From positions 1 through 11,104 of the forward strand of contig QXYP01000359.1 of NCBI GenBank assembly GCA_009886815.1: a stretch of DNA of 11,104 nt. Direction: 5' to 3'. The translations under genes and the position numbers were made by a program. Source of the DNA: Halieaceae bacterium (lineage in GTDB: Bacteria > Pseudomonadota > Gammaproteobacteria > Pseudomonadales > Halieaceae). The notes beneath the pieces are model-generated. The model saw only the letters and a program-made list of their open reading frames with translations, was not told the DNA's origin and did not search any database. Shown piece by piece: positions 1-7,949 of this stretch (position 1 is the stretch's first letter; each line of letters begins with the position of its first letter).

Positions 1-95
1 AAGAGCAATCCACCCAAATACGTTAGGCCATACCAATGCACTTTGAGAGGACCCAAACTGAGTGCCACAGGGTCGATGATCGGGTAGTTGATCAT
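1..95 (-). CDS. lgt: Prolipoprotein diacylglyceryl transferase, N-terminal fragment
   Basis: Only the first 31 codons lie in the window; the gene runs off the left edge. The visible translation begins [20 protein letters not shown] and continues with WYGLTYL. This is the characteristic Lgt amino terminus leading into the first membrane segment. Lgt is an inner-membrane enzyme that transfers a diacylglyceryl group from phosphatidylglycerol to the lipobox cysteine of prolipoproteins, the first step of lipoprotein maturation. The ATG at 95-93 overlaps the ptsP stop codon by four bases (ATGA). It has its own AGGAG ribosome binding site (complement of 104-108) eight bases upstream, so translation is probably both coupled and independently initiated. 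ptsP-lgt adjacency is also found in pseudomonads. Catalytic residues lie outside the window and cannot be checked. Confidence 0.9.
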   Translation of the reverse strand, partial: MINYPIIDPVALSLGPLKVHWYGLTYLGGLL

Positions 96-2365
96 TCGGT
101 GCGCTCCTGCCCTGTGCGTACGTAGCGCTCCAAACCTCGACGTTGCACCAAGTCATCGAGCAAGTGTTTGACCTGACTTACTGCATGCAAACCCGTCAAC
201 TGCTCTAGCACCTCTTTAGCCTCGGTGAGCGTCACAGAATTCAATACCTTTTTTACCCTCGGTAGGCTTGCTGCATTCATCGACAATTGATCAAAGCCCA
301 TGGCAATTAGCAGGGGCGTGGCCCGTGGATCCCCCGCCAACTCGCCACAGATACTCACCGGGCACGACCGTTTATGGGCATCGCGACAGATTTTAGCCAA
401 GGCGCCAAGAACTGCAGGGTGTAATCCGTGGTACATGTCGGCAACCCGAGCATTAGTGCGATCTACTGCCAATAAATACTGCGTCAGGTCATTGGACCCC
501 ACCGATAAAAAGTCGAGCCGCTGGGCGAGGGCATCTGTGAGCCACACGGCTGAAGGCACTTCTATCATGGCACCCACAGGGGGAAATGCTTGCGTGTACC
601 CCTCCGCAATCACTTCATCATGACAGCGCTGAATGAGGGCCAGAGACTCATCAACCTCTTCCATAGCTGAGATCATAGGCAACAAAATTCTAAGATTACC
701 CAAGCCCTCATTAGCTTTGAGCATGGCCCTAATCTGTGCCAAAAAGATTTCAGGATGATCAAGGGTGACCCGAACCCCGCGCCAGCCGAGAAAAGGGTTG
801 TCTTCACTAATGGGAAAATAGGGTAAGGATTTGTCGCCACCGATGTCGAGACTGCGCATAGTCACCGGCGCAGGTGCAAAAGCTTCGAGTTGCTCCCTGT
901 AGAGCTGTCGCTGCTCCTCTTCACTGGGAAATTTATCCCGCAACAAAAAAGCCACCTCGGTTCTGTAAAGCCCAACGCCTTCCGCCCCTGACTCCAGCGC
1001 TCTAGGCAAATCAGCCGCCAAGCCCGTGTTGACCCAAAGCGGCACAGTATGGCCGTCCAACGTCTGGCTGGGGTCGCCGCGCAACACCGACAGCTCTTCC
1101 GATAGGGCCAGATCGTCGTCGACTAATTGTTGAAACCGCCGCAGCGCTTCTTGAGGCGGGTTGATGTAAACCCGCCCATTGTGGCCGTCAATCACTAGCG
1201 TACGAGCATCAAGTCGACTGTAGGGCAAATCGGCCGCGCCCATGACAGCCGGCACGCCCATGCCTCTGGCAATAATGGCCGCATGACTATTTGCGGAACC
1301 CCGCAGGGATACCACGCCAACAAGATGTTCCCGAGGCACCTCGCCCAATGCTGACGCCGTTATTTCCTCAGCAATAAGAATCGTTTTCTTCGGCCAATCG
1401 CGCCGACTTTCAGAATCATCCTGAAGATAGGTAAGCACCCGGGTGCCTAGATCTCGCACATCGACCGCACGCTCTCTTAAGTAACTGTGCTCCATGCGCT
1501 CAAAATGTTTGATGTGCTTTAAGAGGACCTGACTCAAAGCCCCCTGCGCCCACTCACCCGACTTGATGAGAGAGGCCACCTCACCCCCTAAGGTAGAGTC
1601 ATCAAGAATATTTAAATAAACCCCAAAAAGCGCATGATCTTCTGGCGATAGCTCGTCCTTAAGATTGTCAGACACGATTTCAATGTCGTCCCGCACACGG
1701 GCCAGAGCCGCCCGGAAGGCCCGTAACTCAGCTTTTCGGTTATCTGCTTTGCGTGAGGGCACAGCACCCAGATCTGCCGTTGGCGATACAAAGACCCCCT
1801 CGCCTATGCCGATACCTGGCGATCCTGCCACGCCCACGATGCGCGTAATGGTTTTTGAGCTGGTGTCGGGTAAAGCCGCGAGGCCCGATACCTCAGCGTG
1901 CGCAATGATGCCCGCCAGCTGAGCCGAGATAGTGATTAAAAAGGCTTCCTCATCATCGCTGAAGCGTCGCGAGTCGGCTTGCTGAACAATCAACACACCC
2001 AGCAGATCACGCTGGTGAATAATGGGGGCGCCCATAAAGCTGTTAAAACGCTCTTCTCCCAGCCCGGGTACCAATTGGAAACTCGGGTGGGCACTCGCAT
2101 CTTCAAGGTTGAGCATTTCCCCACGGGTGGCTACCCAGCCCACCAAACCCTCGCTTCTAGCCAGAGAAAACGCGCCAATTTTGTCGGGATTGAGGCCTTC
2201 AGTGGCGCGGAAAACCAATCGCGCCGTCGCTCTGTCAGACAGGTATACCGTGCACACATCGGTTGCCATGGCCCGGCGAACCTCATGGACAATGAGTGAT
2301 AACGCCTGCTCGAGGTCGTCTGCCTCACTGACCGCCTGAACAATTTTGCGCAGAGTTTCAATCAC
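92..2365 (-). CDS. ptsP: Phosphoenolpyruvate-protein phosphotransferase PtsP (enzyme I-Ntr)
   Basis: First enzyme of the nitrogen-related phosphotransferase system. It autophosphorylates from phosphoenolpyruvate and passes the phosphate to NPr (PtsO) and then EIIA-Ntr (PtsN), a regulatory rather than sugar-transport chain. The 757-residue length is close to E. coli PtsP (748). Domains in order are an N-terminal GAF sensor domain (about 15-155), the enzyme I N-terminal region (about 175-330), the swivelling phosphohistidine domain with the [16 protein letters not shown] motif and phosphoacceptor His361, and the PEP-binding TIM barrel (about 430-720). The barrel carries [16 protein letters not shown] and SICGELAGD with the conserved Cys673. 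The GAF domain separates it from the sugar-PTS enzyme I. The start is GTG at 2365-2363, overlapping the rppH stop as GTGA, with GGAG nine bases upstream. It is the middle gene of rppH-ptsP-lgt. No truncation or missing catalytic residue is visible. Confidence 0.97.
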   Translation of the reverse strand: MIETLRKIVQAVSEADDLEQALSLIVHEVRRAMATDVCTVYLSDRATARLVFRATEGLNPDKIGAFSLARSEGLVGWVATRGEMLNLEDASAHPSFQLVPGLGEERFNSFMGAPIIHQRDLLGVLIVQQADSRRFSDDEEAFLITISAQLAGIIAHAEVSGLAALPDTSSKTITRIVGVAGSPGIGIGEGVFVSPTADLGAVPSRKADNRKAELRAFRAALARVRDDIEIVSDNLKDELSPEDHALFGVYLNILDDSTLGGEVASLIKSGEWAQGALSQVLLKHIKHFERMEHSYLRERAVDVRDLGTRVLTYLQDDSESRRDWPKKTILIAEEITASALGEVPREHLVGVVSLRGSANSHAAIIARGMGVPAVMGAADLPYSRLDARTLVIDGHNGRVYINPPQEALRRFQQLVDDDLALSEELSVLRGDPSQTLDGHTVPLWVNTGLAADLPRALESGAEGVGLYRTEVAFLLRDKFPSEEEQRQLYREQLEAFAPAPVTMRSLDIGGDKSLPYFPISEDNPFLGWRGVRVTLDHPEIFLAQIRAMLKANEGLGNLRILLPMISAMEEVDESLALIQRCHDEVIAEGYTQAFPPVGAMIEVPSAVWLTDALAQRLDFLSVGSNDLTQYLLAVDRTNARVADMYHGLHPAVLGALAKICRDAHKRSCPVSICGELAGDPRATPLLIAMGFDQLSMNAASLPRVKKVLNSVTLTEAKEVLEQLTGLHAVSQVKHLLDDLVQRRGLERYVRTGQERTE

Positions 2366-2892
2366 CGCTTGGTGCTCCGACGTGCACGGCGGCGGGGTAA
2401 CAGGGCTGGCAACAAGGCCGCCAGGGCCTCTCGATAAACCTCACGCTTAAAATCAACAACACCGGTCAGCGGATACCAATAGCTCACCCACCGCCAGTCA
2501 TCGAACTCGGGCTTTGCGTGGGCATCGAGCTTTACGGCGGCATCATCAGACAGCAGTCGGAGCAAAAACCAGCGTTGCTTCTGACCAATACAAACGGGCC
2601 GTTCCCGACGGCGCACATAGCGATCCGGCAGGCGGTAGCGCAACCAATCTGAGGTTTGTCCAAGAATGCTCACATCGTCAGGCTGAAGCCCCACCTCTTC
2701 ATCGAGCTCGCGATACATCGCTTGCTCAGGACTTTCGCCACCATGAATACCGCCCTGGGGAAATTGCCAGGAATCGCGCCCGCCAACACGCCGCCCCCAC
2801 AGAACCTCACCTCCGGCATTGACCACGACAATGCCAACGTTGGGGCGAAACCCTTGTTTGTCTATGACACGCTCTTTGTCAGAACCGGTCAA
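2362..2892 (-). CDS. rppH: RNA pyrophosphohydrolase RppH (Nudix)
   Basis: Removes pyrophosphate from the 5' end of triphosphorylated mRNAs, which exposes them to RNase E. The frame has no ATG or GTG at the expected start. A longer reading to 3000 would begin with a TTG that has no useful ribosome site and would add about 36 non-homologous residues. I choose the TTG at 2892-2890, seven bases downstream of a clear AGGAG (complement of 2900-2904). This gives 176 residues, the same length as E. coli RppH. With this start, the family motif [10 protein letters not shown] begins at about residue 14. The Nudix box spans about 47-69 (G-x5-E-x7-REL-x-EEVGL), with metal-binding Glu62, Glu65 and Glu66. 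The RppH-typical blocks [11 protein letters not shown] and WRWVSYWYP follow. The C-terminus is strongly basic ([10 protein letters not shown]). It heads the operon with ptsP (4-base overlap) and is divergent from the HAD gene. Confidence 0.95.
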   Translation of the reverse strand: MTGSDKERVIDKQGFRPNVGIVVVNAGGEVLWGRRVGGRDSWQFPQGGIHGGESPEQAMYRELDEEVGLQPDDVSILGQTSDWLRYRLPDRYVRRRERPVCIGQKQRWFLLRLLSDDAAVKLDAHAKPEFDDWRWVSYWYPLTGVVDFKREVYREALAALLPALLPRRRARRSTKR

Positions 2893-2913
2893 TGCGTTGC
2901 TCCTGTTTTGGGT

Positions 2914-2942
2914 TTGTGGGACCTTAGCGATCAGGATATTCT
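2914..2942 (+). promoter_or_regulatory. Candidate sigma70 promoter for the HAD phosphatase gene
   Basis: TTGTGG (2914-2919) and TATTCT (2937-2942) are separated by exactly 17 bases in the gap between the divergent rppH and HAD genes. The -35 match is weak (3 of 6) and the -10 match moderate (4 of 6). It would give a leader of about 50 bases before the TTG start at 3001. I found no comparable element facing rppH. Confidence 0.3.
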
Positions 2943-3000
2943 TCCACAAAGCCGCTGTCCCCGCCTTAGCAACTTGAGAAAAACTTAAACTGGAGCCCAA

Positions 3001-3654
3001 TTGGCCCTCGCAATTTTCGACCTCGACAATACCCTAATTGCTGGCGACTCAGACCATCGCTGGGGAGAATTTATTTGTGCAAGCGGCTTAGTCGATGCCC
3101 GACAGCATACCGCGCAAAACGACACCTTTTTACAAAATTATCAGGACGGCACCCTCGATATACAGGCCTACCTCAATTTTGCTCTGGGGGCACTGGCAGG
3201 CCTAACAACACAGCAGGTTGCCCGTCTTCAGCAAGAGTTCATGGAGGACTGGGTCGAACCACTGATTCTATCTGCCGCCGAAAACCTGCTTAAAAAACAC
3301 AGGGAACTGGGCGACACCTTACTCATCATCACAGCAACTAACACGGTGGTAACCCGGCCTATCGCTGACCGGCTCGATGTCAAACACCTTATCGGTTGTG
3401 AGGCTGAGTGCATCAACGGCGTTTATACCGGGCGCCCCACAGGTATTCCGTCTTTTCAGGAAGGTAAGATCACGCGACTCAAGGAATGGCTCAAAACCCA
3501 ACAAACATCATGGGATACGACCCACTTTTACAGCGACAGCCACAACGATTTACCCCTTCTGAAGTGGGTTGATCATGCAACCGCCGTTGACCCCGATCCG
3601 CGCCTAGAGGCATTCGCAGCAGCCCAGGGCTGGCCAATTATTTCTCTGCGATAG
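3001..3654 (+). CDS. HAD subfamily IB phosphatase (SerB-like), possible histidinol-phosphatase
   Basis: A 217-residue phosphatase of the haloacid dehalogenase superfamily. All four HAD motifs are visible. Motif I is FDLDNTL, with nucleophile Asp7 and acid/base Asp9. Motif II is LIITATNT (Thr111). Motif III is Lys156 in FQEGKITRL. Motif IV is [11 protein letters not shown], with Asp179 and Asp183. The insertion between motifs I and II is helical, as in the SerB-like subfamily IB. The start is TTG at 3001, preceded by GGAG (2992-2995) five bases away, and residues 1-12 are the catalytic motif, so a later start is excluded. The substrate cannot be read from sequence. The homologue next to rppH in Pseudomonas aeruginosa (PA0335) has, as I recall, been linked to histidinol-phosphate phosphatase activity, and the same position here makes that the leading guess. 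Phosphoserine phosphatase is the main alternative. Confidence 0.9.
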   Translation: MALAIFDLDNTLIAGDSDHRWGEFICASGLVDARQHTAQNDTFLQNYQDGTLDIQAYLNFALGALAGLTTQQVARLQQEFMEDWVEPLILSAAENLLKKHRELGDTLLIITATNTVVTRPIADRLDVKHLIGCEAECINGVYTGRPTGIPSFQEGKITRLKEWLKTQQTSWDTTHFYSDSHNDLPLLKWVDHATAVDPDPRLEAFAAAQGWPIISLR

Positions 3655-3659
3655 GTCTA

Positions 3660-3679
3660 AAGCGGTGCTCAAACCACTT
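3660..3679 (-). terminator. Weak candidate terminator hairpin after gcvH
   Basis: In the minus-strand transcript a 7-bp stem (AAGUGGU with ACCGCUU, including one G-U pair) and a 6-base loop start right at the gcvH stop codon. It is followed by UAGACC, not a proper U tract. On the plus strand the same stem has a C-A mismatch, so it favours the gcvH direction. It sits in the 24-base gap between the convergent HAD and gcvH genes, where a terminator would be expected. Confidence 0.3.
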
Positions 3680-4071
3680 CAATCGTCACCTGTACAGGCA
3701 TCGGCGTAGTCATCCGCCGTCAACATACCCTCGAGTTCGCTGAGGTCCTCTACCTTCACTTTAAAAAACCAGCCGTCGTTGTAAGGGTCGCTATTAATCA
3801 ATTCCGGCTCGTCCTCGAGGCTTTCATTAAGGGCAATAACTTCGCCTGTTACCGGGGAATAAATATCTGAGGCGGCCTTCACCGATTCAACAAGTCCTGC
3901 CTGATCTCCACCGGCGAGGTGGTCGCCGATATCGGGCAATTCGACATAAACCACGTCTCCTAAGCTCTCCTGGGCATGGTCGGTTATGCCAATAGCCACC
4001 GTGCCGTCCTCTTCGATTCGAGCCCATTCATGACTTTTGGCGTACTTCAGTTCCGACGGATTATTACTCAT
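3679..4071 (-). CDS. gcvH: Glycine cleavage system H protein
   Basis: Lipoyl carrier protein of the glycine cleavage complex. It shuttles the methylamine group from the P protein (glycine decarboxylase) to the T protein (aminomethyltransferase), and it is reoxidised by dihydrolipoamide dehydrogenase. The translation from the ATG at 4071 starts [16 protein letters not shown], aligning with the E. coli GcvH start and giving 130 residues (E. coli 129). A GTG one codon earlier (4074) is open but would add an extra Met. The purine run AGAGAG lies eight bases upstream of the ATG. The lipoylation site is Lys65 in [13 protein letters not shown]. The fold is complete through the C-terminal LTADDY region. 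It follows ubiI at 119 bases, and gcvT and gcvP are not beside it, unlike in E. coli. It may be transcribed from the ubi operon or from its own promoter in the gap. Confidence 0.97.
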   Translation of the reverse strand: MSNNPSELKYAKSHEWARIEEDGTVAIGITDHAQESLGDVVYVELPDIGDHLAGGDQAGLVESVKAASDIYSPVTGEVIALNESLEDEPELINSDPYNDGWFFKVKVEDLSELEGMLTADDYADACTGDD

Positions 4072-4101
4072 CACTTCATCTCTCTACAGCTTGGTTAAAG
4101 T

Positions 4102-4117
4102 CGATCGCTCGCGATCG
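4102..4117. repeat. Perfect inverted repeat with two GATC sites in the gcvH leader
   Basis: CGATCGC-TC-GCGATCG, two 7-bp arms separated by 2 bp, 31 to 46 bases upstream of the gcvH ATG. The two GATC tetramers start at 4103 and 4113, one helical turn apart. The two-base spacer makes it a poor RNA hairpin, so a protein operator or a methylation-sensitive site is more plausible than a terminator. Function is unknown. Confidence 0.45.
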
Positions 4118-4190
4118 CATTCTCTCGTTTGTTCAGACTCCGCACACATAAACCCCGCCCAGTGAACCTTGGCGTTTATCGCGAGGAGGC

Positions 4191-5390
4191 CTAAGTCAAA
4201 GCCTGCCGGGCAAGCCAATTCTTAAGGGGTGTGGCGGCATCGGTCCAGGATAAGCCCATGTTACGAGCCACAGTAATCGCTGGATGAGTGGACCCAAAAC
4301 CCCGCTTGAAAGCTTCCATCGCCGACATCATTAACAAGTTATCCGTCTTTCTGCGGCGCTGATAGCGACGCAATGTCAACTCGCTACCCAGAGCACCTCC
4401 CTGTTGCCAAGCCCGTCCAAGTTCTTCTACTAACACCGCAACATCTTTGAGGCCAAGGTTGACGCCCTGTCCAGCCAGAGGGTGGATACTGTGTGCTGCA
4501 TCACCCACCAAGGCAATGCCTTGCTGCACGTAGTCGACGGCATGACACTGACGCAGGGGGAACACACCGCGCCGGCCAACAGCCTCGACTGCCGGCATAT
4601 TCGATGCAAGGGCGCGGTTGAGTTGGGCAATAAAAGCGGCATCATCGAGCTGCTGCAGCGACTCCCATTGGTGATCATCCAGAGACCAGACAATAGAGCA
4701 CAATCGCGGATCAGACAGCGGTAGCAGCGCTAAAGGCCCCGTGCTTAAAAATGCCTGATAGCAGGTTTTCTGGTGCTCCTCGGACAGCCTCACGGTAGCA
4801 ACAATGGCGTGCTGATGGTAAGACCATGTCCGAACAGCAAAACCCGCCAAGTCCCGGGTTCTTGACCGCGCACCATCGGCCCCAACCAACAACGCCGCCG
4901 TCAAGTGTCGCCCCTGTTGCGTCTTCACAGACACCGCATCGTGCTGGGCAAAATCTGCAGACTCCAGACTATCGTCCCAATGCACCGTGATATTTGCCTG
5001 CTGCTGTACCGACTTAAGCAAGGCCTGAACCGTGACTCGATTTTCAACAATATGCCCCAGCAGTGGCACTTCTAAAGATGCTGCAGAAAAAGCGATACGA
5101 CCCGTGCCCGCCCCATCCCAGACCAGCATATCGGTGTAAGGACCGGCTCGATGGCGCTCAATTTCCTGCCAAACTCCATGCTCGGCCAACCAAGTACTCG
5201 ATGAGGGGGTTAGTGCACTTACTCTAGAGTCCCAGGCCGCAAGATCTGGCGCTAGAGAAGGCGTTGCGGGTTGGCTGCCCGCCTCAACAATAGTGACTTT
5301 CATCCCGTGCCTTGCCAATCCTAAAGCGAGGGACAAACCCGCAATTCCAGCGCCCACAATCACAACATCTGTGCTTTCCCGGGCAACCAC
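4191..5390 (-). CDS. ubiI: FAD-dependent ubiquinone-biosynthesis hydroxylase, UbiI/VisC type
   Basis: Class A flavin monooxygenase of the UbiH/UbiF/UbiI family, 399 residues, expected to hydroxylate the prenylphenol ring (C5 for UbiI) during ubiquinone synthesis at the inner membrane. The N-terminal dinucleotide motif GAGIAG is at 13-18, the DG motif VGADGARSR at about 169-177, and the GD motif LVGDAAHSIHPLAGQG at about 294-309, followed by VNLGLKDV. UbiI-like blocks include MLVWDG, LGHIVEN and LPLSDPRLCSIVWSL. The RRRKTDN...MEAF segment near the C-terminus also resembles UbiF, so the exact ring position is not certain. The start is GTG at 5390, whose G is the last base of the ubiH stop TAG, implying translational coupling. 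It lies downstream of ubiH as in E. coli and P. aeruginosa. Confidence 0.9.
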   Translation of the reverse strand: MVARESTDVVIVGAGIAGLSLALGLARHGMKVTIVEAGSQPATPSLAPDLAAWDSRVSALTPSSSTWLAEHGVWQEIERHRAGPYTDMLVWDGAGTGRIAFSAASLEVPLLGHIVENRVTVQALLKSVQQQANITVHWDDSLESADFAQHDAVSVKTQQGRHLTAALLVGADGARSRTRDLAGFAVRTWSYHQHAIVATVRLSEEHQKTCYQAFLSTGPLALLPLSDPRLCSIVWSLDDHQWESLQQLDDAAFIAQLNRALASNMPAVEAVGRRGVFPLRQCHAVDYVQQGIALVGDAAHSIHPLAGQGVNLGLKDVAVLVEELGRAWQQGGALGSELTLRRYQRRRKTDNLLMMSAMEAFKRGFGSTHPAITVARNMGLSWTDAATPLKNWLARQALT

Positions 5391-6598
5391 TAGCGGCCTA
5401 CCTCATGCACAAGTTCCATGCCCTTCCCCGTACCACGCCTAGCAATACTTTTGCGCAGAGGCACCAGCAAGTCTAAACCCGCGAGTGCAGCATCTCTTGG
5501 CAGGTCTAAAAAAACACCTCGAGAGCGGAAAAGTGTGGCAAGAAAATCTGTCGCCTGAGTTGTTTCTTGCTGGTCCCTGGCAACGGCAGATTCATAGCGT
5601 CGCAAAACCCGCAGTGACGAGGGGTGTTCGCTCCGGGCATGCGATGCCGCCAATGTTTGAGCCAACCGGCTGGCATCCCGCAGTGACAGGTTAAAGCCCT
5701 GACCCGCGACAGGGTGCAGGGTGTGGGCAGCATTTCCCACAATCACTACACCCGCACGAACCTGTTCCCGAACTGCAATTCTCGATAAATCCCAAGCGGT
5801 ACGCCGACCCACATCGGTCAACCTTCCCAATCGCCACCCTACAGCCCGCTGCAACCCCTGCAAAAACTCAGCGTCATTGGCATCCTCTAATACACGCGAT
5901 TCATCAGGATGCATGGACCAAATCAGGTTGTAACGTTGTTTACCAGCAACATCATCAGGCAGAGGTAGCAAGGCAATCGGACCATGATCGGTAAAACGCT
6001 CCCAAGCCGTACCCAGGGACAAACCTTCAAAGCGGACATTGGCCGCGACAGCTCGCTGCCCTACATCACGCCGCGCCATGTCTACACCCATCTGATGGCA
6101 CAGCGGTGAGTCAGCGCCGTCAGCAATAACCACCAGGTCAGCGGATATTGGAGCTGCTGTACCCCTAAGGATCTGTGGGTTAGGGCCACTGACATCGACG
6201 CCAGTAACACCAGCCGGAGCCTCCAATAAAACACCATAGTCAGCCGCGAGCTTAAGGAGCATTGAGCCAACATGGTGGTTTTCTACAACATAGCCTAAAG
6301 CCGGTTCTCCCACGTCATTCGCTTCGATAACGGCACTACCAAATCGTCCGCGACTCGACACATGAATCGCTTTTATTGCAGCTCCTAGGACTTCAATTTG
6401 CGACCAAATACCCCATGACGCCAGAATATCTCGACTCGCCAAGTTTAGTGCTGTCGCTCGAGAATCAAGGGGGCTAGGCGCGCCTGAGGGCAAAACCCGC
6501 GCCTCCAAAACCCGAACTGCAGCGTCAGGTAGACTGCGCTTGAGGGCTATTGCAAAGGCAAGACCCACCATGCCACCGCCAACAATCTCGATTCGCAT
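5390..6598 (-). CDS. ubiH: 2-octaprenyl-6-methoxyphenol hydroxylase UbiH
   Basis: FAD-dependent monooxygenase of 402 residues that hydroxylates ring position C1 in ubiquinone synthesis. Visible motifs are the N-terminal FAD-binding GGGMVG (7-12), the substrate-side block LDSRATALNLAS, VVENHHVG, the DG motif IADGADSPL (about 158-166), ERFTDHGPIALLPLP, and VGNAAHTLHPVAGQGFNLSL (287-306). The GN in place of GD in this last motif is the usual signature of UbiH as opposed to UbiI or UbiF, so the assignment between the two tandem paralogues is well supported. The ATG at 6598 lies nine bases after the pepP stop. The upstream sequence has no strong Shine-Dalgarno, so it may rely on reinitiation from pepP. 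Its stop overlaps the ubiI start by one base. Confidence 0.95.
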   Translation of the reverse strand: MRIEIVGGGMVGLAFAIALKRSLPDAAVRVLEARVLPSGAPSPLDSRATALNLASRDILASWGIWSQIEVLGAAIKAIHVSSRGRFGSAVIEANDVGEPALGYVVENHHVGSMLLKLAADYGVLLEAPAGVTGVDVSGPNPQILRGTAAPISADLVVIADGADSPLCHQMGVDMARRDVGQRAVAANVRFEGLSLGTAWERFTDHGPIALLPLPDDVAGKQRYNLIWSMHPDESRVLEDANDAEFLQGLQRAVGWRLGRLTDVGRRTAWDLSRIAVREQVRAGVVIVGNAAHTLHPVAGQGFNLSLRDASRLAQTLAASHARSEHPSSLRVLRRYESAVARDQQETTQATDFLATLFRSRGVFLDLPRDAALAGLDLLVPLRKSIARRGTGKGMELVHEVGR

Positions 6599-6607
6599 GG
6601 TGGCGGC

Positions 6608-7924
6608 TCAGCCAGCTGCCATGAGTTTTTCAATACCTTCGATGGTTTTAGGCACGCCATCGGTGAAAACCTCACAGCCTTCCGCGGTTACCGCGACATC
6701 GTCTTCAATGCGCACGCCAATACCTCGCCATTTCTTTGCCACTTTAGTGTTAGTCGGTGACACATAAATTCCGGGCTCAATGGTTAAGACCATACCGGGT
6801 TCGAGTTGTCGCCATCGCCCATCGATTCGGTAATCACCCACATCATGCACATCCATACCCAACCAGTGGCCCGCACGGTGCATGTAAAAGTCTTTGTAGG
6901 CCTCAGATTTAATCAGATCTCTCTCTTTGCCCTTGAGCAAACCAAGCTCAATGAGGCCCCGGGTAATTACCCGAACCGTGGCATCGTGGGGTTGATTCCA
7001 AGTGTTACCGGGCTTTACTTTGGCGATGGCAGCCAACTGTGCTTTCAGGACCACCTCATACAAAGCGCGCTGCTCCGAGCTAAAGCGTCCGCTGACTGGA
7101 AAAGTCCGGGTAATGTCTGCGGCATAGCCCTGATATTCGCAGCCGGCATCAATCAGGACAAGATCCCCATCTCGTAGCTTGTCGCGATTTTCCGTGTAGT
7201 GCAGCACACAGGCATTAGGCCCACCGCCAACAATACTATTGTAGGCCGCGGCTCGGGCACCATTTTCGATAAACTCATGAAGAATCGCGCCTTCAAGGTG
7301 ATACTCGTACCGACCCTCACGGCTCTCACGCATGGCCCGGCAGTGTGCCTCGGCTGAGATGACTCCCGCACGCCGCATAATTTTTAGCTCTTGAGCCGTT
7401 TTAAACAGTCGCTGCTCATGCAGCAGAAAAGCCAAATCGGTAAAGTCGCCCGGAGGCTTCGCGCCGGTTCTTATTTGACGTCGAATCTGATTGACCCAGC
7501 CCATCACGCGTCGATCAAAGTCATCGTTGTGACCCATCGAATAGTAAATGTGCTGCTTACCCTCTAAAAGCCCCGGCAAAATATCGTCGATATCGTCAAT
7601 CGGAAAGGCGTCATCCATACCAAATTCCGTAACCGCACCTTCGGGGCCGGCTCGATAACCGTTCCAAAGTTCCATTTCAGGATCACGGTCGCGACAAAAT
7701 AGTACAACCTGGCCTGCCCGGCGTCCGGGAATCAATGCCAGAACCCCATCGGGCTCATCAAAGCCGGTGAGATACAGAAAGTCACTATCCTGACGAAAGG
7801 TGTACTCAGTATCGCGACTGCGGGTAGATTCTCGAGCTGCAGGCACCAGGGCAATGCTGTTGGGCTCCATCATTGCCATCAAGTTTTTGCGGCGGCGGCT
7901 GTACTCGGCTTTACTAATATTCAC
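6608..7924 (-). CDS. pepP: Xaa-Pro aminopeptidase (aminopeptidase P)
   Basis: Cytoplasmic di-metal (Mn) peptidase that releases the N-terminal residue from peptides with proline in second position. The 438 residues match the E. coli enzyme (441). An N-terminal creatinase-like domain (about 1-170) is followed by the pita-bread catalytic domain. The five metal ligands are all present: Asp259 in VLIDAG, Asp270 in AADITRTF, His353 in HRAGHWLG, Glu383 in TIEPGIY and Glu407 in VRIEDD. These sit within one residue of their positions in E. coli PepP. The start is GTG at 7924, with AAGGA seven bases upstream; the next residues NISKAEYSRRR match the family N-terminus. It lies 25 bases after ygfB and 9 bases before ubiH. 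The pepP-ubiH link is widespread in gammaproteobacteria, although no biochemical reason for it is visible here. Confidence 0.97.
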   Translation of the reverse strand: MNISKAEYSRRRKNLMAMMEPNSIALVPAARESTRSRDTEYTFRQDSDFLYLTGFDEPDGVLALIPGRRAGQVVLFCRDRDPEMELWNGYRAGPEGAVTEFGMDDAFPIDDIDDILPGLLEGKQHIYYSMGHNDDFDRRVMGWVNQIRRQIRTGAKPPGDFTDLAFLLHEQRLFKTAQELKIMRRAGVISAEAHCRAMRESREGRYEYHLEGAILHEFIENGARAAAYNSIVGGGPNACVLHYTENRDKLRDGDLVLIDAGCEYQGYAADITRTFPVSGRFSSEQRALYEVVLKAQLAAIAKVKPGNTWNQPHDATVRVITRGLIELGLLKGKERDLIKSEAYKDFYMHRAGHWLGMDVHDVGDYRIDGRWRQLEPGMVLTIEPGIYVSPTNTKVAKKWRGIGVRIEDDVAVTAEGCEVFTDGVPKTIEGIEKLMAAG

Positions 7925-7949
7925 GGGTGTTTCCTTCTCGGTGGTGAGC

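Noticed and set aside
1979..2339. Two open frames of over 100 codons on the plus strand opposite the ptsP GAF domain
   Set aside because: They lie fully antisense to a well-conserved gene, overlap each other, show no recognisable motif, and are typical shadow frames of GC-rich coding sequence.
2893..3000. N-terminal extension of RppH beginning at a TTG at 3000
   Set aside because: The 36 extra residues do not look like RppH, and a strong AGGAG lies inside the extension in front of the TTG at 2892, which gives the family length of 176.
4148..4182. Possible hairpin (ATAAAC...GTTTAT) after ubiI as a terminator
   Set aside because: The stem has a central mismatch and no U tract follows, so I do not call it a terminator.
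4072..4190. Possible glycine riboswitch before gcvH
   Set aside because: The leader lacks the conserved GCCGAAGG-type core and tandem aptamer layout; only short matches such as GCCAAGG are seen.
6596..6607. Perfect eukaryotic Kozak-like sequence (GCCGCCACCATG) at the ubiH start
   Set aside because: All surrounding genes and signals are bacterial; it is a coincidence of the pepP-ubiH junction.
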